Source: Lentzea aerocolonigenes
GTDB taxonomy: Bacteria; Actinomycetota; Actinomycetes; Mycobacteriales; Pseudonocardiaceae
DNA length: 64,000 nucleotides
Direction: 5' to 3'
Assembly: GCF_000974445.1 (NCBI RefSeq)
Contig: NZ_BBOJ01000022.1
Location: 1-64,000, forward strand
Shown: positions 47,511 to 55,475 of the stretch, one piece after another
Position numbering within the stretch: the stretch's first letter is position 1
How the letters are laid out: each line of letters begins with the position of its first letter
Program-made: the position numbers and the translations under genes
The notes under the pieces: model-generated
What the model was told of the DNA's origin: nothing
The model's input: the letters and a program-made list of their open reading frames with translations, nothing else
Databases searched by the model: none

Positions 47511-48683
47511 TCAGTGAACACCCGCCAGCGTGGCGAACGGCTCCCGGCGCGGTAACGCGGTCGGCAGGCCCGCCAACCTCTCCAGGGCGGAGCACACCCG
47601 CACCGCGGCACGCCCGTCGCCGAACGGGTTGCGCCCCAGCGGGAGCCGCAACCGGGAGCCGAGCACCCACCCCGCCTCGGCGAGGATGCGGGTGGTGTCG
47701 GTGCCGACGAGCCAGGCGCACCCGGCGTCGACGGCGAGCATGCGTTCGGTCGTCTCCCGCAGCACCAGCACCGGCACGCCGAACGTGGGCGCCTCCTCCT
47801 GGATGCCACCGGAGTCCGTCAGAACCAGGGCGGCGCGCCGCAGCACGCGCACCAGGTCCGGGTAACCGAGCGGGTTGGTGATGACCACGCGTTCGTGGCC
47901 ACCCAGCAGGGACACGACCTGTTCGCGCACACCGGGGTTCGGGTGCGCGGGGATGAGCACGTGCACGTCGGGGTGGCGGTCGGCGATGGCGCGCACGGCG
48001 TTCAGCACGCGCATGAGCGGGCGGCCCCACGACTCGCGGCGGTGCACGGTGACGAGCACGAGCCTGCCACCGGTGGCGTCGAGGGTGCGTTCCAGGGCGA
48101 CGACGTCGGCGCTGGACGCGGGCAGGTCGGCGGACGCGACGCGCTGCACGGCGTCCACGACGGTGTTGCCGGTGACGACGATGTGGCTGTCCGGCAAGGA
48201 CTCCGTGTTCAGCGCGTTGGCGGCGTCGTCGGTCGGCGCGAGGTGCAGCGAGGTGATGCGGGAGATCATCTGCCGGTTCCCCTCCTCGGGGAACGGGCCG
48301 TACAGGTCACCGGTCCGCAGACCGGCTTCGAGGTGCGCCACGGGGATTCCGCGCCAGAACGAGGCGAGCGCCGCGGCCAGAGCCGTGGTGGTGTCGCCCT
48401 GCACGAGGGTGACCGCGGGGTCGCGGTCGGCCAGCACGGCGTCGAACTCGGGCAGCAACCGGGAGACCAGCTCGGACTGCGTGCCGGTGTGGCGGGGGAC
48501 GTCCAGCCGCACGTCGGGGACCAGGTCGAACGCGTCCAGCGCCTGTTCGACCAGGTCGGAGTGCTGTCCGCCGTGGACGATCGTCGGGCGAAGACCGGGG
48601 TGGCCCCTCAGCGCGATGGCGACCGGGGCGATCTTCACGGCTTCCGGCCGCGTGCCGGCCACCAGCAGAACTTCTTTGCTCAC
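47511..48683 (-). CDS. wecB: UDP-N-acetylglucosamine 2-epimerase (non-hydrolysing)
   Basis: A 390-residue enzyme converting UDP-GlcNAc to UDP-ManNAc for surface polysaccharides. VAGTRPEAVKIAPV opens the fold, VQGDTTTALAAALA is near 92, HLEAGLRTGD near 115, NTVVDAV near 172 and LTDSGGIQEEAPTFGVPVLVLRETTER near 280-306. GTG 48683 has GAGGA upstream. It lies with the small sorting-signal gene and the choice-of-anchor gene on one strand and opposite an exosortase and glycosyltransferase, which suggests a sugar donor role in that system. Confidence 0.93.
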   Translation of the reverse strand: MSKEVLLVAGTRPEAVKIAPVAIALRGHPGLRPTIVHGGQHSDLVEQALDAFDLVPDVRLDVPRHTGTQSELVSRLLPEFDAVLADRDPAVTLVQGDTTTALAAALASFWRGIPVAHLEAGLRTGDLYGPFPEEGNRQMISRITSLHLAPTDDAANALNTESLPDSHIVVTGNTVVDAVQRVASADLPASSADVVALERTLDATGGRLVLVTVHRRESWGRPLMRVLNAVRAIADRHPDVHVLIPAHPNPGVREQVVSLLGGHERVVITNPLGYPDLVRVLRRAALVLTDSGGIQEEAPTFGVPVLVLRETTERMLAVDAGCAWLVGTDTTRILAEAGWVLGSRLRLPLGRNPFGDGRAAVRVCSALERLAGLPTALPRREPFATLAGVH

Positions 48684-48750
48684 CGTTGTCCTCTTCTCGG
48701 GGAGACCGGGTGGTCCGCCTGGGAGCGGGGGCAACCCCAGGCGGACCGTG

Positions 48751-48942
48751 TCAGCCGGCTCGGTTCGGCCTGGCCTTCGCGGTGGCGGGGACGCGCTTGC
48801 GGCGCGTGCTGTGCATCAGGAACGCACCAGCGAGCAGGAGAACGACTCCCGCGACGATCCACCACGTCACGTTCGCGCCGGTGACCGCGAGGGCTCCGAC
48901 ACCAGTGCCGACACCGATGCCGGTACCGGGGACCTTGTACAT
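48751..48942 (-). CDS. 63-residue protein made of a LAVTG sorting signal
   Basis: A small protein starting MYKVPGTGIGVGTGVGALAVTG. It has no signal peptide and no domain. LAVTG is followed by a hydrophobic helix (WWIVAGVVLLLAGAFLM) and the basic tail HSTRRKR, the three parts of a sortase sorting signal. ATG 48942 has GAGGAG at 6 nt, so translation is well supported. It lies 12 bases after the choice-of-anchor gene and 67 before wecB. It could be a stand-alone anchor, a regulator or accessory of the exosortase, or a decayed C-terminus. I know of no described function. Confidence 0.75.
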   Translation of the reverse strand: MYKVPGTGIGVGTGVGALAVTGANVTWWIVAGVVLLLAGAFLMHSTRRKRVPATAKARPNRAG

Positions 48943-48953
48943 CTGCCGCTCCT

Positions 48954-49718
48954 CTAGGCCGCGTTGAGCGACGCGCGGCGGCGCAGCGCCACGAAGGCGA
49001 CCGGAGCGGCGACGACACCGAGCAGGCCGAGGCCGATCCACAGGCCCGCACCCGACGCCATCGGGATGGGCAGGCCGGCGGGGCCGCACGTGGCGGACGA
49101 GATGATCACGTCGCCGGTGCCGATGGAGCCGACCTTGCCCTGCAGCAGCTTGATGTGGATCGCGTTGACCGTCAGGCTGCCGTCGTCGTTCTTGTACTGC
49201 TCGTTGAAGACGACCTCGGCGATCTTGATCCCGGCGAGCTGCACGTCGAGCACCGTGTTGGGCGCCGGGTCGGCGTTGACCTGGCCGAGCTTGCCGAGGT
49301 TGACGCCCGCGAGCTTGGACTTGCCGGACAGACCCTTCTGGGTCGCCGTGCACTCCGCCTCCACCAGTTCGGCGGAGATCTTCCCGGTGACCTTGGAGAG
49401 CAGGTCGACCCTGACGTCCGCGGTGCTCGCCCGCGAGTACACGCCGCCGGACTTGTCGTCCCGCGACGCGGAGGCGTTGATGACACCGGTCTTCATGACT
49501 CCGGTGAGATCGACGCCGGCGAACGTGTTCTGCGTCGGCCCGTTCGCGTTGGCGGCGGCGAACGGTTCCGCGTTGACAGCGGGGTTGCCGAGCAGCGTCA
49601 CGTTGAGCCTCGCACCGTAGGCCGAGGCGTCCCCCGGAGCGGCCGAAGCAGGTGCGGCACCGACCAGGAGTGCGGCAATCGCGATGACTCCAGCCAGTCC
49701 CGTCATTCGGACACGCAT
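48954..49718 (-). CDS. Choice-of-anchor P-like surface protein
   Basis: A 254-residue exported protein. A signal peptide covers about 1-27 (VIAIAALLVGAAPASAAPG). The body (SAYGARLNVTLLGNPAVNAEP, GVINASASRDDKSGGVYSRASTADV) resembles the choice-of-anchor P family. The C-terminus has a short PIPMASG motif, one membrane helix (GLWIGLGLLGVVAAPVAFVAL) and RRRASLNAA, as expected of an exosortase or sortase substrate. Two cysteines (AECTATQ, ATCGPAG) may form a disulfide. ATG 49718 follows GGAAGGAG. It diverges from the exosortase gene and is its most likely substrate. Confidence 0.78.
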   Translation of the reverse strand: MRVRMTGLAGVIAIAALLVGAAPASAAPGDASAYGARLNVTLLGNPAVNAEPFAAANANGPTQNTFAGVDLTGVMKTGVINASASRDDKSGGVYSRASTADVRVDLLSKVTGKISAELVEAECTATQKGLSGKSKLAGVNLGKLGQVNADPAPNTVLDVQLAGIKIAEVVFNEQYKNDDGSLTVNAIHIKLLQGKVGSIGTGDVIISSATCGPAGLPIPMASGAGLWIGLGLLGVVAAPVAFVALRRRASLNAA

Positions 49719-50013
49719 GAAACTCCTTCCCTTGGTTCCTCCGGCCCCAGGGCGCGCCGATACCAAGGTGGTTTCACGCTTTCCGGGGGCAATTACCGGC
49801 ATCGGCTTTCTTTCGAGGGAACTGAGGGTTACTCCCCGTATCGAGCGACACGACCACTCGACTCGCCCAATCGGCGCCACTCATCGTGGAACTTCTGATC
49901 AATTTCCGGTCACGGCGTCACTCGATCCGGGGATGAGGGCTGACGTTGCGTCGACCGATGGAACGTCAGGTAGCCCGTCTGGGCGCTCCCTCATCGGTGG
50001 AAAGGATCCTCGG
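49719..50013. promoter_or_regulatory. Divergent control region of the exosortase locus
   Basis: A 295-bp region between the surface-protein gene and the exosortase gene. It is locally richer in A and T (49780-49830 and 49890-49910). AATTACC at 49791-49797 recurs upstream of the secreted protein gene at 47397-47403. GGAAAGGATC near 49999-50008 is the exosortase ribosome site. No gene is seen. Confidence 0.45.
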
Positions 50014-50532
50014 GTGACGCTTGCCGTGCGCCGCACCGCATTCCCGAGCCGGGTGACGGTGGTCGTCCTGCTCGCTCTCGCCGCCGGACTCGTGTTCGCG
50101 CACCGCCTGTACCGCACGGCGGAGATCTCGCTGTCCGGAGCGGTCCTGAGCGTCATCAGCTCCTACGGCGTGGCCGTGGTTCCCGAGCGCCAGACCGTCT
50201 ACTTCGGACTGGGCTCGGACACTCCGCTGGGCCTGCGCATGACACCGGAGTGCACCTCGGCGTTCCTGGTGCTGCCGTTGATCGTGGTCGGCGCGGTGAT
50301 GATCGCGTTGCGCCCGCGCATCCAGTCGCGCGTGCTGGTCGCGCTGGCGTTCGCGGCGTCGGCGGTCGTGATCGTGAACCAGTTCCGCGTGCTCACGCTG
50401 GTCGGACTGGTGCGGTGGCTGGGTGTCGACACCGGTTACTACTGGGGTCACACGCTGCTCGGGTCGATGGTGAGCGTGTTCGGTGGCGCGGCGGCGTTGG
50501 TCGCGTTCGTCTGGCTGGCCACGCGGAAGTGA
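50014..50532 (+). CDS. Small exosortase (XrtP-like)
   Basis: A 172-residue membrane protein with about four to five membrane helices. The exosortase catalytic residues are all present: Cys80 in TPECTSAFLVLPL, Arg125 in NQFRVLTLVG and His146 in YYWGHTLLGS. Exosortases and archaeosortases cleave C-terminal sorting signals and attach the protein to a lipid or glycan. This one is shorter than Gram-negative exosortases (about 290) and fits the minimal actinobacterial kind; naming it XrtP is an inference. GTG 50014 follows GGAAAGGATC. It overlaps the glycosyltransferase gene by 4 bases. Confidence 0.82.
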   Translation: MTLAVRRTAFPSRVTVVVLLALAAGLVFAHRLYRTAEISLSGAVLSVISSYGVAVVPERQTVYFGLGSDTPLGLRMTPECTSAFLVLPLIVVGAVMIALRPRIQSRVLVALAFAASAVVIVNQFRVLTLVGLVRWLGVDTGYYWGHTLLGSMVSVFGGAAALVAFVWLATRK

Positions 50533-51899
50533 GCCTCGACCTCGTTCTCGGGTTCACGCAGGCGCTCGCTCTGACGATGAGCGTCGCCTTCGTGACGTAC
50601 GTGTTCGTGATCGTGGTGCCGTACCTGCGGCGCAAGCCCGCGCCCGTCGGCGTGCCGGAGACGTTGGAGTGGCACTTCTTCGTGCCGTGCCGCGACGAGG
50701 AAGCCGTCATCGGCGCCACGATCCGCTATCTGCGCGAGACGTTCCCCATCGCGCACGTGTGGGTCATCGACGACGACTCCGACGACGGCACTGCGGGCGT
50801 CGTACGGACGTTGAAGCGCAACGGCGATGTCCGAGACACGCACATCCACCTCGTGCAGCGCCAACGGCCGTATGCCCGTACCGGCAAGGGCAACGCACTG
50901 AACGACGCCTACCGCACGTTGAAGCTGTGGATGGGCCGACGCGCGGACACGGACCGTGCGATCATCGTGGTGGTGGACGCCGACGGCCGGCCCGCGCCCA
51001 ACTGTCTTGAAGTCTGTGCGGCGTCTCATCTCTTCGGCAACCCGCGCATCGGCGCCGTGCAGGTCGACGTCCGGATGATCAACGCGGGTCAGCGTCAGCC
51101 CGGCGTCTCGTTGTGGCGGCGGACTTTCGGCGCCGCCCTGGTGCGGATGCAGGACCTGGAGTTCCGCACGGCCATCGCGGCGATCCAGCTGTCGCGCGGC
51201 GCGACCGGCACGATCTCCATGGGCGGCAACGGGCAGTTCACCCGCCTGTCCGCCTTGGACTCGATCGCCGGGCCGACGGGCAGCCCGTGGCGCGGTTCGC
51301 TGCTGGAGGACTTCGAGCTCGGCGTGCACCTGCTGACGGCGGGCTGGCACACCGGGTTCTCGTTGGACACGCACGTGAACCAGGAGGCGCTGTACTCGTT
51401 GCGGCGCTTCTTGGCGCAACGAACCCGTTGGGGCCAGGGAACCATGCAGTGCATGCGTTATCTGAGGCGCATCTGGGACTCCGAGCACCTGACGACTCTC
51501 GGTGCCGCCGAGATGATGTACTACCTCGCGCAACCGTGGATGCAGTTGCTCGGCACGGTGATCTACCCGATCCCCATGGCGCTCATGGCTTACCGGTTCG
51601 TGGTGTCGCCATCCGAAGTCGTGGCGTGGTTCTTCGACGGCGCGTGGATCCTCTTCACCGTGTACGGCGCGTTCGGTCTGTTGCCCTTCGTTTTGTGGGG
51701 ACCGGTGTATCGCGCGCGTTGTGTGCCCGTCGGCTTCTGGAAGTCCATCGGGTACGGACTCGGTTACGCGCTGTACATCTACACCTTCTACATCACGTCG
51801 TGGCGCGCGCTGATCCGCTTGGTGCGCGGCAACAACGGCTGGACCAAGACGAGGCGCAACGAGGAGCGGGCCGCGGGCAAGGTCGCGCTCGATGTGTAA
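50529..51899 (+). CDS. Membrane-bound GT2 glycosyltransferase next to exosortase
   Basis: A 456-residue processive-type family 2 glycosyltransferase. One membrane helix near residues 12-31 precedes the catalytic domain, and about four follow from 315. UDP-sugar and metal residues are Asp81-83 (VIDDDSDDGT) and Asp150/152 (VVDADGRPAP). The acceptor motif is Glu260-Asp261 (LLEDFELGVHL) and QRTRW is at 297-301. It probably makes or extrudes a lipid-linked or free glycan that the exosortase attaches to its substrate. GTG 50529 overlaps the exosortase stop as GTGA, which ties the two functions. Confidence 0.88.
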   Translation: MSLDLVLGFTQALALTMSVAFVTYVFVIVVPYLRRKPAPVGVPETLEWHFFVPCRDEEAVIGATIRYLRETFPIAHVWVIDDDSDDGTAGVVRTLKRNGDVRDTHIHLVQRQRPYARTGKGNALNDAYRTLKLWMGRRADTDRAIIVVVDADGRPAPNCLEVCAASHLFGNPRIGAVQVDVRMINAGQRQPGVSLWRRTFGAALVRMQDLEFRTAIAAIQLSRGATGTISMGGNGQFTRLSALDSIAGPTGSPWRGSLLEDFELGVHLLTAGWHTGFSLDTHVNQEALYSLRRFLAQRTRWGQGTMQCMRYLRRIWDSEHLTTLGAAEMMYYLAQPWMQLLGTVIYPIPMALMAYRFVVSPSEVVAWFFDGAWILFTVYGAFGLLPFVLWGPVYRARCVPVGFWKSIGYGLGYALYIYTFYITSWRALIRLVRGNNGWTKTRRNEERAAGKVALDV

Positions 51900-51906
51900 C
51901 CGGTCA

Positions 51907-51927
51907 CTTTGTATAGATCAGACAAAG
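51907..51927. promoter_or_regulatory. CTTTGT/ACAAAG inverted repeat upstream of bioY
   Basis: CTTTGT (51907-51912) and ACAAAG (51922-51927) are separated by 9 bp, starting 7 bases after the glycosyltransferase stop and ending 59 before bioY. It may be an operator for biotin control. A short GGTTAACC palindrome lies at 51946-51953. Neither matches the actinobacterial BioQ box. Confidence 0.35.
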
Positions 51928-51986
51928 ACGTTCTCGAGTTTCCCTGGTTAACCTCAGGTCCTCTCGATTTCCGCCTGGGAGGGACC

Positions 51987-52559
51987 GTGACACTCGCACT
52001 CGCGCCTCGTCGCACCGTGCTCGCCGACTTCGTGCCGGGCGCACTGGTCCGCGACCTGACCCTGGTCGTCGCCGGCGCGGCGCTCACCGGCCTGGCCGCG
52101 CAGGTGGCCGTGCCGATCCCCGGCAGCCCGGTTCCGCTGACGGGCCAGACGTTCGCGGCGTTGCTCGTCGGCGCCGCCCTGGGCTGGCAGCGCGGCGCCA
52201 CGTCGATGCTGCTGTACCTGATCGCGGGAGTCGCGGGCGTGCCGTGGTTCCAGGGCGGCTCGTCCGGCGTCCCGGTCTCGCTCGGTTACGTGGTGGGTTT
52301 CGTGTTCGCGGGCGCCCTGGTGGGCTTCCTGGCGGGCCGCGGCGGCGACCGCACCCCGGCGCGCACGATCGGCACGATGGCGCTGGGCAACCTGGCCATC
52401 TACGCGGTCGGCGTGCCGTGGCTGATGGCGATGACCGGCATGGGCTTCGCGAAGGCGTTGAGCGTCGGCGTGCTGCCGTTCCTGGTCGGTGACGCGCTGA
52501 AGATCGCCCTGGCGGCGGGCGTGCTGCCGGGAGCCTGGGCACTCGTCCGCCGCCGGTAG
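51987..52559 (+). CDS. bioY: BioY biotin transporter substrate-binding subunit
   Basis: A 190-residue membrane protein with about six segments, the S component of an ECF-type biotin transporter. VAVPIPGSPVPLTGQTFAALLVGAALG (about 40-66) is the BioY signature. GVAGVPWFQGGSSG near 82 is conserved. No EcfA/EcfT genes are next to it, so it either works alone or shares an energising module. GTG 51987 follows GGGAGGGA at 2-3 nt. Confidence 0.93.
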   Translation: MTLALAPRRTVLADFVPGALVRDLTLVVAGAALTGLAAQVAVPIPGSPVPLTGQTFAALLVGAALGWQRGATSMLLYLIAGVAGVPWFQGGSSGVPVSLGYVVGFVFAGALVGFLAGRGGDRTPARTIGTMALGNLAIYAVGVPWLMAMTGMGFAKALSVGVLPFLVGDALKIALAAGVLPGAWALVRRR

Positions 52560-52614
52560 CTCGACCGGATCCTCACCGGCGTAACGACGTGAGGCCCGCG
52601 GCCGAGAAATCCGC

Positions 52615-53400
52615 GTGACGACGCACACCCCGGAAGAGCTGGGCTGCCTGGCCGGCGGGCCCGCCCGCGCCGCCGAGGTCGCCCTGGCCCGGCTGCTGCA
52701 CGCGGGCCTGGTCCGGGTGTCCCGCGACGGCGTGGTGACCGCCGTCCAGCACCACCCGGGCCGCGTTTCTCCGCTGGAAGCCCAGATCCTGAGCGGAGTC
52801 CGCACCGGACGCCATCTCAACGACGTCCTGCACTCCGCGGCGACCTCGCCCGAGGCGGCCGGGCTGCGCGCCCACCTCGCCGACCGCGGCCTGCTGCGGC
52901 GCCGGCGTTCCTGGCGGCCCCGGCTGTACCCGTGGCTGCGCCTGCTCGGGGTCGGCCTCCTGGTGGCCGGTGTCGGCCGCCTCGCCGCTCCGGAGCTCGT
53001 GGCGAAGCACGTGCCGCAGGTGACCGGGTTTCCGCTCTGGTGCCTCTTCGCCGCCGCGGTGTTGTTGTTCGTGTGGGCCACCGTGCTGAGCGCGCGCGAC
53101 CCCGGCCGGCTGCGCACCAGAGCGGGGCGCCGGGCGGTTCGCCGGGCGGCAGGCCACGTCTCCGCGCACGACCCGGTGGGCGCGGTCGCGGTGAGAGGCC
53201 TGCGGGGCAGGATCGGCCGCCTCGCGATCGCGGGCATGGTCGGTCTGACACCGGTGGCCGTCGGCATGGTGCCCCACCGGGACACGTCGTCGAGCAGCAG
53301 TTGCGGCGGCGGGTGTTCGTCGAGCTCGTGCGGCGGTGACAGCGGCGGTGACTCAGGTGGCGGCGGCTGCGGTGGTGGGTGTGGTGGCGGCGGCGACTGA
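52615..53400 (+). CDS. TIGR04222-like membrane protein with Gly/Cys-rich tail
   Basis: A 261-residue protein. The N-terminal soluble half (about 1-95) has EELGCLAGGPARAAEVALARLL, typical of the TIGR04222 group. Two membrane segments lie near 106-122 and 135-158. The end is a low-complexity run of Ser, Gly and Cys (SSSSSCGGGCSSSSCGGDSGG then GGGCGGGCGGGG), with six cysteines, which may bind metal or be modified. The function is unknown. GTG 52615 has no clear ribosome site. It lies 55 bases after bioY. Confidence 0.72.
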   Translation: MTTHTPEELGCLAGGPARAAEVALARLLHAGLVRVSRDGVVTAVQHHPGRVSPLEAQILSGVRTGRHLNDVLHSAATSPEAAGLRAHLADRGLLRRRRSWRPRLYPWLRLLGVGLLVAGVGRLAAPELVAKHVPQVTGFPLWCLFAAAVLLFVWATVLSARDPGRLRTRAGRRAVRRAAGHVSAHDPVGAVAVRGLRGRIGRLAIAGMVGLTPVAVGMVPHRDTSSSSSCGGGCSSSSCGGDSGGDSGGGGCGGGCGGGGD

Positions 53401-53458
53401 ATCCGCCCCACGACGGCTCGGTCCGTGACGTCTGACCGAGACTGTCGGACCTGCCGGG

Positions 53459-53464
53459 TACGGT
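53459..53464 (+). promoter_or_regulatory. Leaderless -10 box of dinG
   Basis: TACGGT ends 7 nt before GTG 53472. Confidence 0.5.
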
Positions 53465-53471
53465 CTGTCCC

Positions 53472-55475
53472 GTGCCTGAAGTTCCCCCCACCCTGAGCCT
53501 GCTCGAGACCGCCGTCCACGCCGTCGGCGGTGCGGAGCGCCCTGGCCAGGTGGAGATGGCGGAAGCCGTCGACCACTCGATCCGCACGGGCGAGCACCTC
53601 GCGGTCCAGGCCGGCACGGGCACGGGCAAGTCACTCGCGTACCTGGTGCCGTCGATCAGGCACGCGGTGGCCGAGGACGAGACGGTGGTCGTCTCCACGG
53701 CCACGATCGCGTTGCAGCGCCAGCTGGTCGACCGCGACCTGCCGCGGCTGGCGAAGGCGTTGAAGAAAGATCTCGGCCGCGAGCCCACGTTCGCGATCCT
53801 CAAGGGGCGGCGCAACTACCTGTGCATGCACCGCGTGCACAACGGCGCGCCGGAGGAGCCAGAAGAGGCCGGGTTGTTCGACCCGTTCGCGGTGTCGCGG
53901 CTCGGGCGCGAGGTGAAGCGGCTGCACGAGTGGTCGTCGGACACCGAGACCGGCGACCGGGACGAGCTGGTGCCCGGCGTCAGCGAGCAGGCGTGGCGGC
54001 AGGTGTCGGTGACGGCGCGCGAGTGCCTCGGCGTGTCGAAGTGCCCGATCGGCGCCGACTGCTTCGCCGAGCGGGCGCGGGCGGAAGCGGGCAAGGCGGA
54101 CGTGGTCGTCACGAACCACGCGATGCTCGCCATCGACGCGTTGGAGGGCTACCAGGTCCTTCCCGACCACGACGTGGTGGTGATCGACGAGGCGCACGAC
54201 CTCGTCGACCGCATCACGTCGGTGGCGACGGAGGAGCTCAGCGGGGCTTCGGTGGCCATGGCGGCGCGCCGGTGCGGCAGGCTCATCGACCAGGACGTCG
54301 CGGACCGGCTGGCCGAGGCCAGCGACGGGCTGGCGATGATCCTCGAGGACATGCCCGCGGGCCGGCTCGACACGCTGCCCAGGGCGCTGGCCGGGGCACT
54401 GGCCGCCACCCGCGACGCCGCGCACAACTGCGTGTCGGCCATGGGGGCGGAGCGCAAGGAGGACCCGGACGGGGCGACGGCGCGCAAGCTCGCGCTGGCG
54501 TTGCTGGAGGAGGTCCACGACTGCGCGGTGCGGGTGCTGGAGGCGTTCGACGAGGAACGTGACGTCGTGTGGGTGTCGGGCGACTTCAACCAGAAGACGC
54601 CGACGCTGCGGGTCGCCCCGCTCGGTGTGGGCGGCCTGCTGCGCGAACGGCTGTTCGCCAAGCGCACCACCGTTCTCACGTCCGCCACGCTGACGCTGGG
54701 CGGAGCCTTCGACACGATGGCGCGCCAGTGGGGCCTGCCGCCGTCGGAGAAGGTCCGCAAGATCGAGGGCGCGGCCACGGACAAGGACATCGACGGTCCC
54801 AAGTGGAGCGGGCTCGACGTGGGCTCGCCGTTCCAGCACGCGTCGAGCGGGATCCTCTACGTGGCAAGGCATCTGCCGCAGCCGGGCCGCGACGGCCTGC
54901 CGCCGGAGTACCTGGACGAGATCGAGGGCCTGGTGAACGCGGCGGGCGGCCGCGCGCTCGGGCTCTTCTCCTCGACGCGCGCGGCGAAGGCAGCCACTGA
55001 CGCGCTGAGGGACAAGCTCGACCACCCGATCCTGTGCCAGGGCGACGACTCGACGGGCCTGCTGGTCAAGAAGTTCGCCGAGGACGAGCGCACGTGCCTG
55101 TTCGGCACCCTGTCGTTGTGGCAGGGCGTGGACGTGCCGGGCCCGTCGCTCCAGCTCGTGATCATGGACCGGATCCCGTTCCCCAGGCCGGACGACCCGC
55201 TCGCCTCGGCCCGCCAGAAAGCGGTGAACTCCCGTGGCGGCAACGGCTTCCTGACCGTCGCCGCCACCCACGCCGCCCTGCTGCTGGCCCAGGGCGCCGG
55301 CCGCCTGCTGCGGTCGATGTCGGACAAGGGCGTGGTGGCCATCCTCGACCCGAGGCTGGCCACGGCCCGCTACGGCGGCTTCCTGCGCGCCTCACTCCCC
55401 CCGTTCTGGACGACCTACGACCCCGAGGTGGTGCGCGCGGCCCTCAAGCGCCTGGACGCGGCCCAGACGCCTTGA
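53472..55475 (+). CDS. dinG: DinG-like iron-sulfur DNA helicase
   Basis: A 667-residue superfamily 2 helicase of the XPD/DinG type, 5'-3', acting on R-loops, D-loops and G-quadruplexes. The P-loop AGTGTGKS ends at Lys53/Ser54. The four iron-sulfur cysteines are Cys118, 185, 191 and 197. DEAH is at 239-242. Later motifs are SATLTLGG near 402 and RLLRSMSDKG near 612. It lacks the N-terminal exonuclease domain of some firmicute DinG proteins. It is in the Rv1329c position relative to pncB and clpS but here they are about 7 kb apart, separated by the exosortase locus. Its 3' end overlaps the VOC gene by 32 bases. Confidence 0.94.
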   Translation: MPEVPPTLSLLETAVHAVGGAERPGQVEMAEAVDHSIRTGEHLAVQAGTGTGKSLAYLVPSIRHAVAEDETVVVSTATIALQRQLVDRDLPRLAKALKKDLGREPTFAILKGRRNYLCMHRVHNGAPEEPEEAGLFDPFAVSRLGREVKRLHEWSSDTETGDRDELVPGVSEQAWRQVSVTARECLGVSKCPIGADCFAERARAEAGKADVVVTNHAMLAIDALEGYQVLPDHDVVVIDEAHDLVDRITSVATEELSGASVAMAARRCGRLIDQDVADRLAEASDGLAMILEDMPAGRLDTLPRALAGALAATRDAAHNCVSAMGAERKEDPDGATARKLALALLEEVHDCAVRVLEAFDEERDVVWVSGDFNQKTPTLRVAPLGVGGLLRERLFAKRTTVLTSATLTLGGAFDTMARQWGLPPSEKVRKIEGAATDKDIDGPKWSGLDVGSPFQHASSGILYVARHLPQPGRDGLPPEYLDEIEGLVNAAGGRALGLFSSTRAAKAATDALRDKLDHPILCQGDDSTGLLVKKFAEDERTCLFGTLSLWQGVDVPGPSLQLVIMDRIPFPRPDDPLASARQKAVNSRGGNGFLTVAATHAALLLAQGAGRLLRSMSDKGVVAILDPRLATARYGGFLRASLPPFWTTYDPEVVRAALKRLDAAQTP

